Position numbers and translations under genes: made by a program | Assembly (NCBI GenBank): GCA_965240325.2 | Contig: OZ251226.1 | Location: 2,294,001-2,358,000, forward strand | DNA length: 64,000 nt | Direction: 5' to 3' | From: Rebecca billardiae RCC1528 | Lineage: Eukaryota > Haptophyta | Shown here: positions 21,503 to 33,064 of the stretch, in pieces | Layout: every line of letters starts with the position of its first letter | Position numbering within the stretch: position 1 is the first letter of the stretch | The notes under the pieces: generated by a model | Told to the model about the DNA's origin: nothing | The model's database searches: none | Seen by the model: only the letters and a program-made list of their open reading frames with translations

Positions 21503-24500
21503 ATGGACGTAAGGGCCCGCGCGCGAGGCCGACGGAGGATGCGGAGCGAGGGGCTGACGGCGGGTGTGCGCGCCCCGCGCGCGCGGCGGTGCGCGTGGAT
21601 CGCGCAGGCGGAGTTCCATGTCGACGCGGACCTCTTCTGGGAGCGCCTCGGCAAGCTGCACAGCAGCTGGCAGGTGCGCGTGCGAGCCGAGAGCGCGCTC
21701 GGCGCGCGCGCATGCGGCGGCCGTGGCGCGGCGGGACGGGGGGGGCATCGCGTCGCTCGTGCAGGCGCGCGTGGGCTGAGCCTGGGTGCGCTACTCGCCC
21801 CGCCGCCGCGCCGCGCAGGATGCTCGCGGCAAGGACGCGCTGTGGAAGGGCGCGGACGCGATCGTGATCGACACGGGCAAGTACGACGAGGATGCGATGT
21901 ACCTGCGCTCGACGTCGCTGCACAACTGGCTGTTCGGGCTGGAGATGCCGGACACGGTGATAGTGGTCACCGAGACCATGCTCTACGTCCTCGGCTCGGC
22001 CAAGAAGGTCGCGATCATCGAGCCGCTGCAGTCGAAGCGGCCGAGCGACGCGAAGCTGTCGGTGCTGTGCTACACGCGCTCCAAGGCGGACAAGGACGCG
22101 TCGAACTACGCGACGCTTGTGGAGAAGGTGAAGGGGTCGCACGACGGCCGCGCCGTGGCGATGCTGCTCAAGGAGGAGCCGAAGGGCGACCCCGCCGAGC
22201 GCTGGCGCACCGCGCTGCGCGGCGCGACCGCGGAGCAGCTCGACCTCGGCCCGATGGTCGGCGAGCTGCTCGCGCGCAAGGACGCGGCGGAGCAGACGCT
22301 GGTGAAGCGCGCGGCGCTGTTCTCGGCGAAGCTGCTCGAGGAGTACGTCGTCGGCGAGATCGAGAACCTCGTCGACCGCAAGATCGACAAGCCGCACAGC
22401 GATCTCGCGACGAAGATCGAGGACGTGATTGGCTCGGACACGCTGCTCAGCCAGCTCAAGATCCCGCCGAACAAGATCCCGGATCCGAACAACCTGGACA
22501 CGGCGTACACGCCGATCATCCAGTCGGGCGGCGTCTTCAACCTCAAGCCCTCCGCCGAGTCCACCGACGACCCGCTCCACCACGGCGACGGCGTGATCAC
22601 CGTGTCGCTCGGCGGCCGGTACCGCGCGTACTGCGCCAACATCGGCCGCACGTATGTGATCAACCCGACGAAGGCGCAGGCGGCGGAGTACGCGACGCTG
22701 CTCGCGGCGCACGAGGCGGCGGTGGGCGCGCTCAAGCCCGGCCGGCCCGCCTCCGACGCGCTGCAGGCCGCCGTCGACGCCGTGCGCGGCCGCGACCCCG
22801 CCCTCGTGCCCAAGCTGACAAAGAACGTCGGCTTTGCGACCGGCCTCGAGTTCCGGGACGCGAGCTTCGTGCTGAACGCGAAGAACACGCGCTCGGTGGA
22901 GGAGGGGATGGTGTTCAACGTGGCGCTCGGGCTCGAGAACCTCGAGAACCCGCGCGCCAAGAGCGCGAAGGAGCGCGCGTACGCCATGTTCCTCGCGGAG
23001 ACGGTGCTGGTGGGCGAGGGCGGCGCCGAGGTGCTCACGACGGGCTGCACGCGCGCGTGGGCGCAGGTGTCCTACCAGATCGCGGACGAGGACGAGGGGC
23101 CGGCGGCGGGCGAGTCGCGGGGCAAGGAGAACAAGCCCAAGCCGCCCGGCAAGTCCTCCGCCTCCAAGGTCGAGCTCACCCACTCGCGCACGCGCGGCAA
23201 GAACCAGCAGCAGGCGGCCGCGCAGCTGGACGAGCAGCTGCGCGAGCACCAGAAGGAGCTCGAGGAGTCGATCACGCGCGACGCGCTGCGCAGGCTGGAG
23301 CGCGGCGGGGAGGGCGGGCGGGGCGGCGGCGCGAAGAGCTCGGCGCTCGCCGTGCCCACCGCGTACCCCTCGCACGACGCGCTGCCGCGCGACCTCAAGT
23401 ACACGCAGACGGTCGTCGACGCCAAGGCGAACGCCGTGCTGATCCCAATCTTTGGGACCGTCGTCCCGTTCCACATCACGACGATCAAGAACGTGACGCG
23501 CTCGGAGGAGGGGCAGTTCACGTACCTGCGCATCAACTTCAACCCGCCGGGGCAGGGCCTCAACACGCCCAAGGACGCCGCGCCGCTCATCGAGCAGTTC
23601 AAGCTGCACGACTGCGTGCGCGAGGTGACGCTCAAGGCGCGAGACCCGAAGAACCTCAACACGACGCACCGGCTCATCAAGGAGCTGCGCTCGCGCGTGA
23701 TGAAGGAGAACAAGGAGCAGGACGAGAAGCGCGGGCTGGTGGCGCAGGAGCCGCTGCGCATGACCTCCGGCGGGCGCGTCAACCGGCTGCGCGACGTCAA
23801 CATGCGGCCGCACCCGTCCGGCCGCAAGTCGCAGGGCCTGCTCGAGCTGCACCAAAACGGCGTGCGGTACACTTCCAACAAGGGCGAGCGCGTCGACATC
23901 ACCTTCAAGAACATGCGCAACTGCTTCTTCCAGCCGGCGCAGAAGGAGCACATCGTGCTGATCCACTTCCACCTGCACGACGGCATCATGATCGGCAAGA
24001 AGAAGCACGCCGACGTCCAGTTCTACGTCGAGGTGATCGAGATGTCGCAGGCGCTCGACCAGGGCAGGCGCGGCGGCGGCGATGGCGACGAGCTGGAGGA
24101 AGAGCAGCGCGAGCGCGCGCTGCGGAATCGGATGAACCAGGAGTTCCAGTCGTTCGCGAAGAAGCTGGAGGAGCAGGTGCGCCGCCGGCGCCGCGCGCGC
24201 CACGCCCGCCGCTCGCCGCCCGCGCGCGCGCGCACGCGCGGCGCGCGGCGCGGCGCGACGTGTGGCGACCCTGTGCGCCCGCCACGCCCCTACGCCCCTC
24301 ATCTGCCCGGCCTTCGCTCGGCCGCGTACCGCCGCGCGCGCCGCCCCGCCCACCCGCGCGCGCGCGCAGTCCGGCGAGATCGAGTTCGACATCCCGTACC
24401 GCGAGCTCGGCTTCAACGGCCTGGCCAACAAGACCTCGTCCTTCATCATGCCCACGGTGAACGCCCTCGTCGAGCTGATCGAGCCGCCATGGCTGGTGGT

Positions 24501-25363
24501 GAATATCTCGGACATCGAGATTGTGCACTTTGAGCGCGTCGTCTTTGGCCTCAAGAACTTCGACATGGTGATCGTCTTCAAGGACCTGGCACGCGACCCG
24601 GTGCGCGGCCCCGCGCGGCGCCGCGCCGTGTCGCCCCCGCGCGGAGCGCACCGCGCGCTGCCTCGCGCCGCGCCGTCGCCTGTGCCGCGCGCGCGCACAC
24701 GCCGACGCCCACGCCGAGTCCGCGCGCGCCGCGCGGCTCAATCGCGCCGCGCGCCCCTGCCCGCCTCGCTCCGCGCCGCGCGCGTGCTCGGCCTCGCGCG
24801 CGCAGGTGCACCTCTCGACCGTCGAGATGTCGTCGCTCGACTCGATCAAGACGTGGCTCGACTCGTGCAACATCAAGTTCTACGAGGGCACGGCCAACCT
24901 GCACTGGCCCGCCATCATGAAGACGGTGCGCGAGGACCCGCGCGGCTTCTACGAGGGCGACTCGTGGCGCTTCCTCGACCTGCAGGCCAAGGACTCGGAC
25001 GAGGAGAGCGAGGAGTCGGAGGAGGAGTCGGAGTTCGAGCCGTCCGGCTCGGACGAGGAGGAGGAGGACGACGACGACGAGGAGGAGGACGACGACGACG
25101 AGGACTTCTCCGCGGAGGACGAGGACGACTCGGAGGAGGGCTCGCTCGACTCGGACGAGTCCTCGGGCAAGGACTGGGACGAGCTCGAGAAGGAGGCCGT
25201 GAAGCACGACCGCAAGCGGGGCGTCGTCGAAGACGACAAGGCGCGCGGCAAGAAGCGCAAGGACGACGACAGCTTCGACGACGCGAGCAGCGGCTCGGAC
25301 AGGAAGCCCAAGCCGAAGAAGAAGGCCGCGCCGGCGCCGCCGCTGAAGAAGGCCAAGAAGTGA
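21503..25363 (+). CDS. SPT16: FACT histone chaperone subunit SPT16
   Basis: About 1072 residues in five exons: 21503-21508, 21608-21673, 21819-24176, 24370-24600 and 24806-25363. The first coding exon is only ATGGAC, followed by a GTAAGG donor; splicing to the next exon restores the family N-terminus (DLFWERLGKLHSSWQ). SPT16 with its HMG partner (SSRP1/POB3) moves H2A-H2B during transcription and replication. Visible parts: the aminopeptidase-like N-terminal lobe (TSLHNWLFGLEMPDT, later NVGFATGLEFRD), which in FACT is not catalytic; a Lys/Glu-rich linker; the PH-like middle domain (NMRNCFFQPAQKEHIVLIHF, LHDGIMIGKKKHADVQFYVE); and a long Asp/Glu/Ser tail from about residue 930 that binds histones, ending in a Lys-rich stretch. 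Introns 2-5 have GTGCGC-type donors, all phase 0. Confidence 0.93.
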
Positions 25364-25776
25364 CGCGGCCGTGCTCGCCATCTAGATATCCGGCCGTCGG
25401 GCGCACCCGGCCGCGCACAGAGAGGCCCGTCCAAGGGCCCGCGCCGCGATGCCGAGGACAAGCGGCGGGTCGCGGTGCGCACGCCAAATATGATGCCAGT
25501 ACGTAGGAGCGAGTGGTGGTGACAAAGGGTCTCGTCAGCTCCGGCCGGCCGCCATCGTGTCGTGGGGGGGGGGGTTGTGTGGTATCGGGGGATTCGGGGC
25601 CCAGGATGCATGATGAATAGAAGGTGGGTAGGCGACTCATCGGACGATCTCCCGCTGGACGGCGCCCGATCTCGACCAGTTTCGGTTGCGCCAGTCCGGA
25701 TGAAACGACGACCTTGTGGTTAGTTGCAAGGCAAGGGGTGTCGTCCAGCAAGGTCGTGAGTGGGGGCGGCACACTC
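25364..25776. other. Intergenic, presumed promoter
   Basis: This lies between the SPT16 stop and the start of the PP2C fusion gene, both on the plus strand. It contains a G run (25562-25573). No regulatory motif or additional gene was recognised. Confidence 0.45.
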
Positions 25777-28700
25777 ATGGGCTGCGGAAGCAGCAAGGGC
25801 TCGCAGCCCGTGGCGAATGGCGAGGCGAATGAGGCAGGGGCAGAGGATGCCGAGTTCGCCAACCCCCTCGCGGAGGACGAGATCCAGGAGCGCGTGGTGG
25901 CGAGCGAAAAGGTGCAGCTTTTCGACATGAAGACCACACCGCTGCGCATCCGGTATGCGTACGTATCGCAGCGCGGCTACTACCCAGAGGACCTGAACAA
26001 GAACAACCAGGACTCGTTCGTGATATCGGAGAAGATCTGCGGCGAGGAGGAGTCGATCTTCTTCGGCGTCTTCGACGGCCACGGCTCGACCGGAGACAAG
26101 TGCTCCACCTTTGTGCGCGACAACATGGTCCCGACGCTCGAGCGCAAGATCAAGCAGCACGAGGACGACTTCGAGATGGCGTACAAGGATTCGTTCGTCG
26201 AGATCAACGAGCGCCTCCACGCCGACGTGCGCGCCCGCCGCCTCCCCGCCGCCGCGCGCGCACGTCGCCGCGCGCTCCGCGCGCGCGTGCGCTCTCGCCC
26301 ATCGCGACGCTCAAGCGGCCATGCTGCCCCGCGCGGCGTGCGCGTGCGCGCGCACGCGCGCTGCGCTCGCTTGTGCGCGTGCGCTCGCGCGCAGGCGATC
26401 GACGACACGATGAGCGGGACGACCGCCATCACCTGCTTCATGAGCGGGCAGGAGATCTGCATCGCCAACATCGGCGACTCGCGCGCGATCATGGGCGAGA
26501 AGCGACAGACCAAGAACGGAGAGCGCGTGATCGCGTACAGTCTCTCGATCGATCAGACGCCGTACCGCGCGGACGAGCGCGACCGCGTGAAGAAGGTGGG
26601 CGCGGAGGTGATGAGCTGCGACCAGAAGGACGGGATCGTGCCCTTCCACGAGAACTGGGGCGTCAACCTCGGCGAGGACGTCGACACGGGCGGCGACCCG
26701 CCGCGCGTGTGGGAGCGAGGACAAGATTACCCGGGCTGCGCGTTCACGCGCTCGATCGGGGACGCGATCGCGGAGGACATCGGCGTGTTCGCGGAGCCGG
26801 AGATCATGTCGAAGGAGATCTCGCGCGAGGACAAGTTCATCATGCTCGCGAGCGACGGCATCTTCGAGTTCATCACCAACCAAGGCGCGGCGGACATTGT
26901 CTCGCAGTACGATGACCCTCTCGAGGTGCGCGAGCACGCGCGGCGCGAGCACGCGCGGCGCGAGCACGCGCGGCGCGCGGCGCGCGGCGCGCGGCGCGGG
27001 GGGCAGTGCCGGGGGGGGGCAGCGCCGGGGCGGCAGCGCCGGGAGGGGGTGCAGCGCCGGGGGGATCGCAGCGCGCGTGGATGGGCGGCTGGGCTGGCGG
27101 GGTCGGGAGGAGCGCGTGCACACAGCGCCGCGCGCGCCGACGCGCCCGAGTCGGCGCTCCGCTCGGTCGGCGAGCGGCAGCGGCGAGGGAGGCTGAAGCT
27201 GCAGCGCTCGCGGAGGAGGGGCGGGGCCCAGCACCCGAGAAAGCGGGCAGCCGGGAGGGCGGCCGGTGCACGCGCGTGCTGGCGTGTGCACCGGCGTGGC
27301 TGCGGCCGAGGGTGGGTGCCGAGCGGGCGGGCGTGAGCTGGCGGGCGGTGGGGAGAGGCGGGAGCGCCGCGCGGCCGCGCGGCGCCGCGCTCGCGTCCGC
27401 GGCCGACGGAGCGCCACGGCGCTGTGGCCGCGGCCGGGTTGGGCGCCACGCTGTAGCCCAGCGCACTGCACGCACACGGGGCACGGGCCCGCGCGCGCGT
27501 CTCCACCTCTCTCTTCCTCTCTCCCTCTCTCCCGCCGTGTGTGTGTGAGTCCGTCAGGATGGCTGGCGGCTGGCGGCTGGCGGCTGGCGCTCCGGCGTGC
27601 CCTGCGCTCACTCACGCCTGTGCCCACGCCGCCCCGCGCGCACGCGCGCGCCCGCGGCCTCGGCAACCCTCTCTCGCGCAGGGCGCGCGCGCGATCGTGG
27701 CCGAGGCGTACCGGCTGTGGCTGCAGTACGAGGTGCGGACAGACGACATCACGATCATCCTCATGTTCCTTGACTGGAAGGAGGACGGGCTGGGCGACAT
27801 GCCGCCGCCCAACGGCTCGCCCGGCGACCGGAGACGGTCCATGTTTGGTGGCGGCGACGACCGGAGGCGGCTGTCGAGCCACGGGCCGGGAGATCTCATC
27901 TCGATGGGCCTCGAGCTGCAGGCGGACGGCAACCGGCCGGTGCGCCGCGGGCTCTCCAAGGAGAAGAAATCGCTGATCATGACGGCGCAGTCCGCCATGG
28001 CGGCCGAGGACGATCTCTCGCTCGAGGACACGATCAAGCCGACGCCAAAGACGCCCGAGGAGATCGCGCGCATCTCCGCGGCCGTCAAGACCAACTTCCT
28101 CTTCTCGCACCTGAACGAGGCGCAGCGCACCGAGCTGTACATGGTGATGAAGCGCGTCGAGGTGAAGGCGGGCGACGTGATCATCAGGCAAGGCGACCCG
28201 GGAGACTGGTTCTACGTGGTCGACTCAGGCGTGTTTGCGGTCACGCAGAAGCAGGGCGAGCCGGGCAAGGAGAAGGAGGTGCACATCTTCACGTACAAGA
28301 ACGAGGGCGGCGTGCACCACTGCTTCGGCGAGCTCGCGCTCATGTACTCCAAGCCGCGCGCGGCGACGGTGACGGCGGACACGGACGGCGTGCTGTGGGC
28401 GATGGCGCGCTCGTCGTTCAGGCGCGTGCTGATGAAGTCGTCTGCTCACACGCTCACTAAGGTGCTGCGCTCCGTCGACATCCTCAAGTCGCTCTCGACC
28501 GTGCAGCTGCAGCGGCTGCAGGACATCCTCTCGGAGGAGAAGTTCAAGGAGGGCGAGAACATCATCACGCAGGGCGAGTCGGGCAACACCTTCTTCATCA
28601 TCGTCGAGGGCAACGTCGTGTGCACGCGCAAGGAGGACCCTGGCGACGACGCCGAGAGCCCGCAGGAGCTGATGCGGCTCAACCAGTACCAGTACTTTGG

Positions 28701-30497
28701 CGAGCGCGCGCTGCTGCACGACGCGCCGCGCGCGGCGACCGTGACGGCGTGCGTGCCGTGCAAGTGCCTCTCGGTCGAGCGCGCCGCCTTCGAGGAGGTG
28801 CTCGGCCCGCTGCAGTCGATCATCGACGACGACGCAAAGTGGCGCGAGAAGCAGGCGCTCATCAAGCAGCTCGAGACCGAGAGCGTCGGGCTGAACAACA
28901 CCTCGCTCGCCGACTTTGGCGTGCTCGCGATCGTGAAGCAGGGCGACATCGGCGACATCTCGATCGTCGTCAAGCAGCACGACCACCAGGAGCACCCGGG
29001 CTACTACACCGTCCGCTCGATGTCCAAGGCGCAGGTGGTGAACACCAAGCAGGAGGCGCTGGTGGTGCGCGAGCACGAGCTGATGGCCGAGCTGCCGGTG
29101 AGCTCGCCCGGCGTCGCCGTCGAGCTCGTCTCGTACACGGACGCGAACGCCGTGCACGCCGTGCTCAAGTCGGTGATCGTGACGAACCTCGAGGCGCTGA
29201 TGGAGGAGGACGTGCTGCCGGAGACGACGGCGCGCTTCTACATCGCAAACCTCGCGCAGGCGCTGTGCGCGGTGCACGAGGCCTCGATCGTGTACCGCAA
29301 CGTCAACCCCGAGTTCATCTACATCGACATCGCGGGGTACGTGCAGCTCATCGACTTCCGCCTCGCCAAGCGGATCGAGGGCAAGACCTTCACCACGTGC
29401 GGAGCGCCAGAGTACCTCGTACGCGCGGCGCGCGAGCGCGCGCGCGCGCGGGCGAGCGCGCGCGCGCGCGGGCGCGCGCGCGGGTGGGCGGGCGAGCGCG
29501 CGGGTGGGCGGGTGGGTGGGCCCGAGCGCGCCTCGTGCTGTGCGCACGCCTCGAGCACGCGCGCACGCACTCACGCACGCACACCCCGCCCTCCGCGCGC
29601 GCGCGCGCGCGCCCCACCTCGCGCAGGCCCCGGAGATCGTCAAGGGCGAGGGCCACGGCATCGCCGCCGACTTCTGGGCGCTCGGCGTGCTCGTGTACGA
29701 GATGCTCACGGGCCAGTCGCCCTTCAAGGGCAAGGGCGAAATGGACATGTACATGAACATCACGAGCCACAAGTTCAAGGCGGAGCTGCGCGGCACGTCG
29801 GAGCTTGGCAGGCACGCGCTCGCCTTCATCGAAGAGCTCCTCCACCCGGATCCGAACAAGCGGCTCGGGGCAAAGAGTGCGCGCGCGCGCGCGAGCGCAC
29901 GGCGCGAGCGCGCCCCGTCTGTCAGTGCGGGGGTCGGCGCGCGGCGCGTGCACCCGAGAGCTCGCACGCTCATCCCGCCCGCCCGGGCGCGCTCCCCGCG
30001 CCATCCCGCGCCCCACCCCGCAGCCGGGCTCGAGGAGCTGCAGAACCACATGTTCTTCCACGACTTCGAATGGATCCCCCTCACCACGCGCAACGCAAAG
30101 GTGCGCGCTCGGGCCAAGCGAGGCGGCGGCGGGTGTCGGCGGGCCCACAGCTCGGCTCGGCCGAGCGGGGCCTGGCCTCGGAGCGGGTGTCGGGTGTGCC
30201 GGGCCGTGGGGCGGCGCACATGCGCGCGCCGCCGCCGCCGCCGCTCACGCGCCTCTCTGCGCGTGTGCCGCCGCGCGCGCGCCCCCCACCCCGTGCAAAC
30301 AGTCCCCACACCACGCGCAGTTGTCAAAGCTCTTTGACGCCGTGCGCCAACGCCCGAAGCAGCCCGTGACCGAGGCGCTCACGTACGCAGAGTACAGCGG
30401 CGACCAGGAGATCTTCAGGGATTTCGACCTGAACAGGATCCTCCGCGCGAACACCTCGAGCTCACACGCGATGCCTGAGCGGCTATCACACTCATGA
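25777..30497 (+). CDS. PP2C phosphatase / cyclic-nucleotide-binding / degenerate kinase fusion
   Basis: About 1073 residues in six exons: 25777-26226, 26395-26925, 27682-29418, 29627-29876, 30024-30100 and 30321-30497. The start MGCGSSKG is a classic N-myristoylation plus palmitoylation signal. Next is a PP2C phosphatase with FGVFDGHG, SGTTA, IGDSRA, LASDGIF and TDDITII; the metal-binding Asp residues are present, so it should be active. Two cyclic-nucleotide-binding domains follow, with phosphate-binding cassettes FGELALMYSKPRAAT and FGERALLHDAPRAAT. The C-terminal AGC-type kinase domain looks inactive: TVR where the ATP-binding Lys should be, YRNVNPE in place of HRDLKPE, DFR in place of DFG, and no glycine loop; it keeps APEIV and the substrate lobe. 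The same domain order is known in plants (PP2C-PKG proteins). The role is probably a membrane-tethered, cyclic-nucleotide-gated phosphatase. Intron 2 is unusually long (756 nt) and repeat-rich. Confidence 0.88.
26926..27681 (+). repeat. Repeat-rich long intron
   Basis: Intron 2 of the PP2C fusion gene is three to seven times longer than other introns in the window. It begins with three tandem copies of a ~15-bp unit GCGCGAGCACGCGCG (26932-26975), continues into G-rich arrays (27000-27070) and a C/T-rich tract close to the acceptor (27500-27540). It carries stop codons in frame, so it cannot be read through. Confidence 0.75.
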
Positions 30498-31650
30498 ACG
30501 CTGGCACGGCTGCCCACCATTACACTGCAGCCTGTCTGTGAGTCAGCTACGTACGTCCGTGGGGCCGCCGGGTGCGTTCGGCGTATAAGTTGGCTGTACG
30601 TGGGCGCCTGTTGATTGTCGGCGTGGTGCAGGCGGTGACTATACGACTGACTCGTAGTGTCAATAGTCACGCGGCCGGCCCTGGGCCTGCCCATGGGCAT
30701 GGTTGATGTGACTGATCGCTGATCATCTGATTGATGCCGATTGGTAGTACTACTAAGTAGTAGTACTAGTCACCGCGCGGCGCCGGCGGCGGCCACGAGC
30801 GCATACACTATACAGGCACAGCGGCCGAGCCACAGCTGCCGTACGGCCATCAAGTACCCGACTGCGATTACCCGTCGGCGAGGTACCGCGCCGTAAAAGT
30901 AACTCGGACTACCGTTGAGTCAGTCAGTCAGTGAGCCCCGCACTGTACTGATGAGTGCTAGTGTGGAGCCTCGTCCGGCGCTCCGGGTGTCCGGGCTCCC
31001 GGGCTTCGTCGGACGAGTTCAGGTGAGTAGTTGACCCCCGGCCCCGCAGACCCAGTCGGCCAGTGGTCCCGGGCCCCATCAGTCCGGTCACTGGAGGTTA
31101 TTCAGTTAGCTCAGTCCGTCAGGAGCGATCTCGGATCTGGGGCATCTGTATCACGTATATGCAAGAATAGTACCCGGGCTGGGGCGGATCATTACCTATA
31201 GAAAATAGCTAGTCTGAACCTATTGGAGGTTTGGCTGATGATCCATCTGGCCGTCACATCGTCCAAGGGACCGCCAGTGAATGAGGGATGCTGTAGGTCG
31301 TCTAGGAGCTACAGTATTGTTATTGTAGATCATCAATCAGAGGCTGCGATCCCGCCGATTTCCGTGTCAAGATGTAACGCTCCAGTGACCGGACTTTGGG
31401 GGGTCAACCGAAGCCGGAGCCTTGTCACGCATCACGCAATTATAAGTATGAAGGCACGCGAGTCACACTCACACTCAGGAGTCAGGCGACTCACTGTCTC
31501 ACAGACGGACAGGACACTCGACGTGCGCACAGCGCAAGCTGCGCCGCAAGCTGCAGTCACGTCGTAAATCTGGGCGCGTCGTCTCACGTCTGACGACTAC
31601 GGTACAGTCTCTTAGTGCCTCTTTGAGTCTTAGGTGTCGGAGCAGTGTGT

Positions 31651-31697
31651 TACAGTTTACTCAGAATAAGAGACGCAAACAGCTCAGGCAGGCGAGA
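31651..31697 (+). repeat. R2 repeat copy (isolated)
   Basis: A sequence of the form GTTTACTCAGAATAAGAGAC followed by GCAAACAGCTCAGGCAGGCG. Three further copies sit just upstream of the kinase-PDZ gene at 35592-35645 and 35646-35692 (minus) and 35811-35862 (plus). Confidence 0.85.
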
Positions 31698-31780
31698 TGG
31701 ACGACTCACACTTCATAGTAGTCGTCACGCACGGCCCGCGCGGACTACCCGAGGGTCAGGAGTCGGTCAAGGACACACAA

Positions 31781-31818
31781 TTATATATATATATATACAA
31801 TATATATATATATATATT
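31781..31818. repeat. (TA)n tract
   Basis: Alternating TA with a single ACAATA interruption, which can fold into a hairpin. It lies within 20-60 bp of the orphan gene's stop codon. Confidence 0.85.
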
Positions 31819-31835
31819 GTATATGTATATGTTAT

Positions 31836-32456
31836 TCAAGAGCCCCAAATCACGCGAAACACCTGCTCAATACGCAAGTCACTGTGCGTGCGTCCAAACT
31901 TGGCCTCGTAGGCGGCCTTGAACAGGGCCTCCTGGGCGCGAGAGATCTTGTCGACCTGGCAGATCCCCTCAAACCAGTACGTGCGGCCGTCCTGGAAAAT
32001 GGCCTTGCTGCCCTTTTTGAATGCGGCCAGGACGTCCGAGGCCGTGATCTCCTTGCCAGGCGTTCCCACGAAGATGATGTCATTCTTGCGGTCAGGCTCG
32101 TGCTTGCTGCCGTCCCAGTCTTCGATCCACTCACCATCGTCGAGCAAGGCATGCTGAACAACCCCGTGGTCGATGATGACCGACGCGCCCTCCTCGCCGA
32201 TGACCAAGTCCGCAATGTCGTTTGCGTCGAGGGAGTCATCAGGCCAGTGCCTATCGACCTGCAGAAAGTCATCGAAGGCCTTCTTGATCTCGTTGCGCAG
32301 GCGTTTCAGGCTCTTTGCGGGGTCGCATGCTGCAGCAACCTTTGGGGCGTCAAGGCTTGTCGACTTCTTGGCAGCAGTCTTCGAGCGTTTGGTGATACCC
32401 TTGGGCGCATCTCTCGACGCCGCCTTCAAAGAGGACTTCTTCGCCTTGGCCGGCAT
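31836..32456 (-). CDS. Orphan protein with Lys-rich N-terminus
   Basis: A single open frame of 206 residues from the ATG at 32456. I do not recognise the family. The first ~45 residues are strongly basic (MPAKAKKSSLKAASRDAPK, then KSTSLDAPK, repeating the DAPK motif), like a nuclear or DNA-binding tail. The rest is an apparently folded mixed alpha/beta domain with acidic surface patches (DDGEWIEDWDGSK, VIGEEGASVIIDHG) and a Lys/Arg-containing C-terminal helix. Codon use is visibly less GC-biased than the housekeeping genes around it. It has no intron, lies between a TA tract and an inverted-repeat element, and has no neighbour in an obvious pathway. This suggests acquisition with mobile DNA, but that is inference. 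Confidence 0.6.
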   Translation of the reverse strand: MPAKAKKSSLKAASRDAPKGITKRSKTAAKKSTSLDAPKVAAACDPAKSLKRLRNEIKKAFDDFLQVDRHWPDDSLDANDIADLVIGEEGASVIIDHGVVQHALLDDGEWIEDWDGSKHEPDRKNDIIFVGTPGKEITASDVLAAFKKGSKAIFQDGRTYWFEGICQVDKISRAQEALFKAAYEAKFGRTHSDLRIEQVFRVIWGS

Positions 32457-32658
32457 GATGTGGGTGTCCTTCGCGGTCAGAGCAGCTCGTTGTGGGCGGG
32501 TGCGCGCCGTGCTCGGAGAGCTGGAGGGTAGACGCGGTGACCGACTTGAGCAACCGTGCACACGACAGTTTGCTTTGTCCTTTCCGGAGGCAAGTCCGGT
32601 CATTATTTTGCGCAATACCGGGACCCGCTATTGTACGGCCCGGACAGCGGACCCTGGT

Positions 32659-32934
32659 GACTTCGTGTCGACGATCGGGCACTGCCGACGACGAATCAGG
32701 AGACCTGCGCCGTCCTACCTGTGTCGTTAAATCATAGAATGGGTCCGCTCCCTCGCTCGGCGGAGGCGTTGGTCCGGTACAGACAGTCGCCGAATAATCG
32801 CGCGGGCAAAAAGGCGGGGCTGTCACGTAATAAGAAGTTGGGACTTACTCATTCTATGATTTAACGACACAAGTAGGACGACGCGGGTCTCCTGAGATTC
32901 GTCGGCGGCAGTGCCCGATCGTCGACACGAAGTC
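32659..32934. repeat. R1 inverted-repeat element
   Basis: Two ~84-bp arms, 32659-32741 and 32850-32934, are reverse complements with few mismatches and small indels. The inner ends read ATCATAGAATG and CATTCTATGAT; the outer ends read GACTTCGTGTCGACGATCGG and its complement. The 108-bp centre carries no coding potential. The right arm continues past 32934 for about 55 bp of sequence shared with the copy at 36756-36900. Confidence 0.85.
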
Positions 32935-33030
32935 AGCGTTGGTGGCAGAGCATAGCCTGCACCGCGATCGCAAAGACTTGAGCGCTGCACTCATCTCATC
33001 TGCGGATCTCCGGCCTATTAAAGTGAGACT

Positions 33031-33064
33031 CATTCTATGATTTAACGACACAGGTAGGACGGCG
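33031..33064 (+). repeat. Partial R1 copy
   Basis: CATTCTATGATTTAACGACA followed by CAGGTAGGACGGCG, matching the inner end of the R1 arms and then diverging. It is a truncated member of the same family. Confidence 0.8.

Larger units (their letters stand above)
30498..31835. other. Intergenic, repeat family member and TA tract
   Basis: This 1.3-kb gap starts the accessory tract. It has one copy of the 47-bp repeat family R2 (31651-31697, plus orientation) and a TA-dinucleotide tract at about 31781-31818, just past the 3' end of the orphan gene. Base composition is lower in GC than the flanking genes. No gene is supported. Confidence 0.5.

Noticed and set aside
25777-30497. Reading the PP2C and kinase parts as two separate genes, because intron 2 is long and contains stops
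   Set aside because: Intron 2 falls inside the PP2C domain: the exon after it supplies the last PP2C motif (TDDITII) and runs in the same frame into the nucleotide-binding domains, so one gene fits best.
31781-31818. TA tract as a transposon target-site hot spot
   Set aside because: TA tracts are common in intergenic DNA here (also near 49660 and 61550); no insertion is seen in it.
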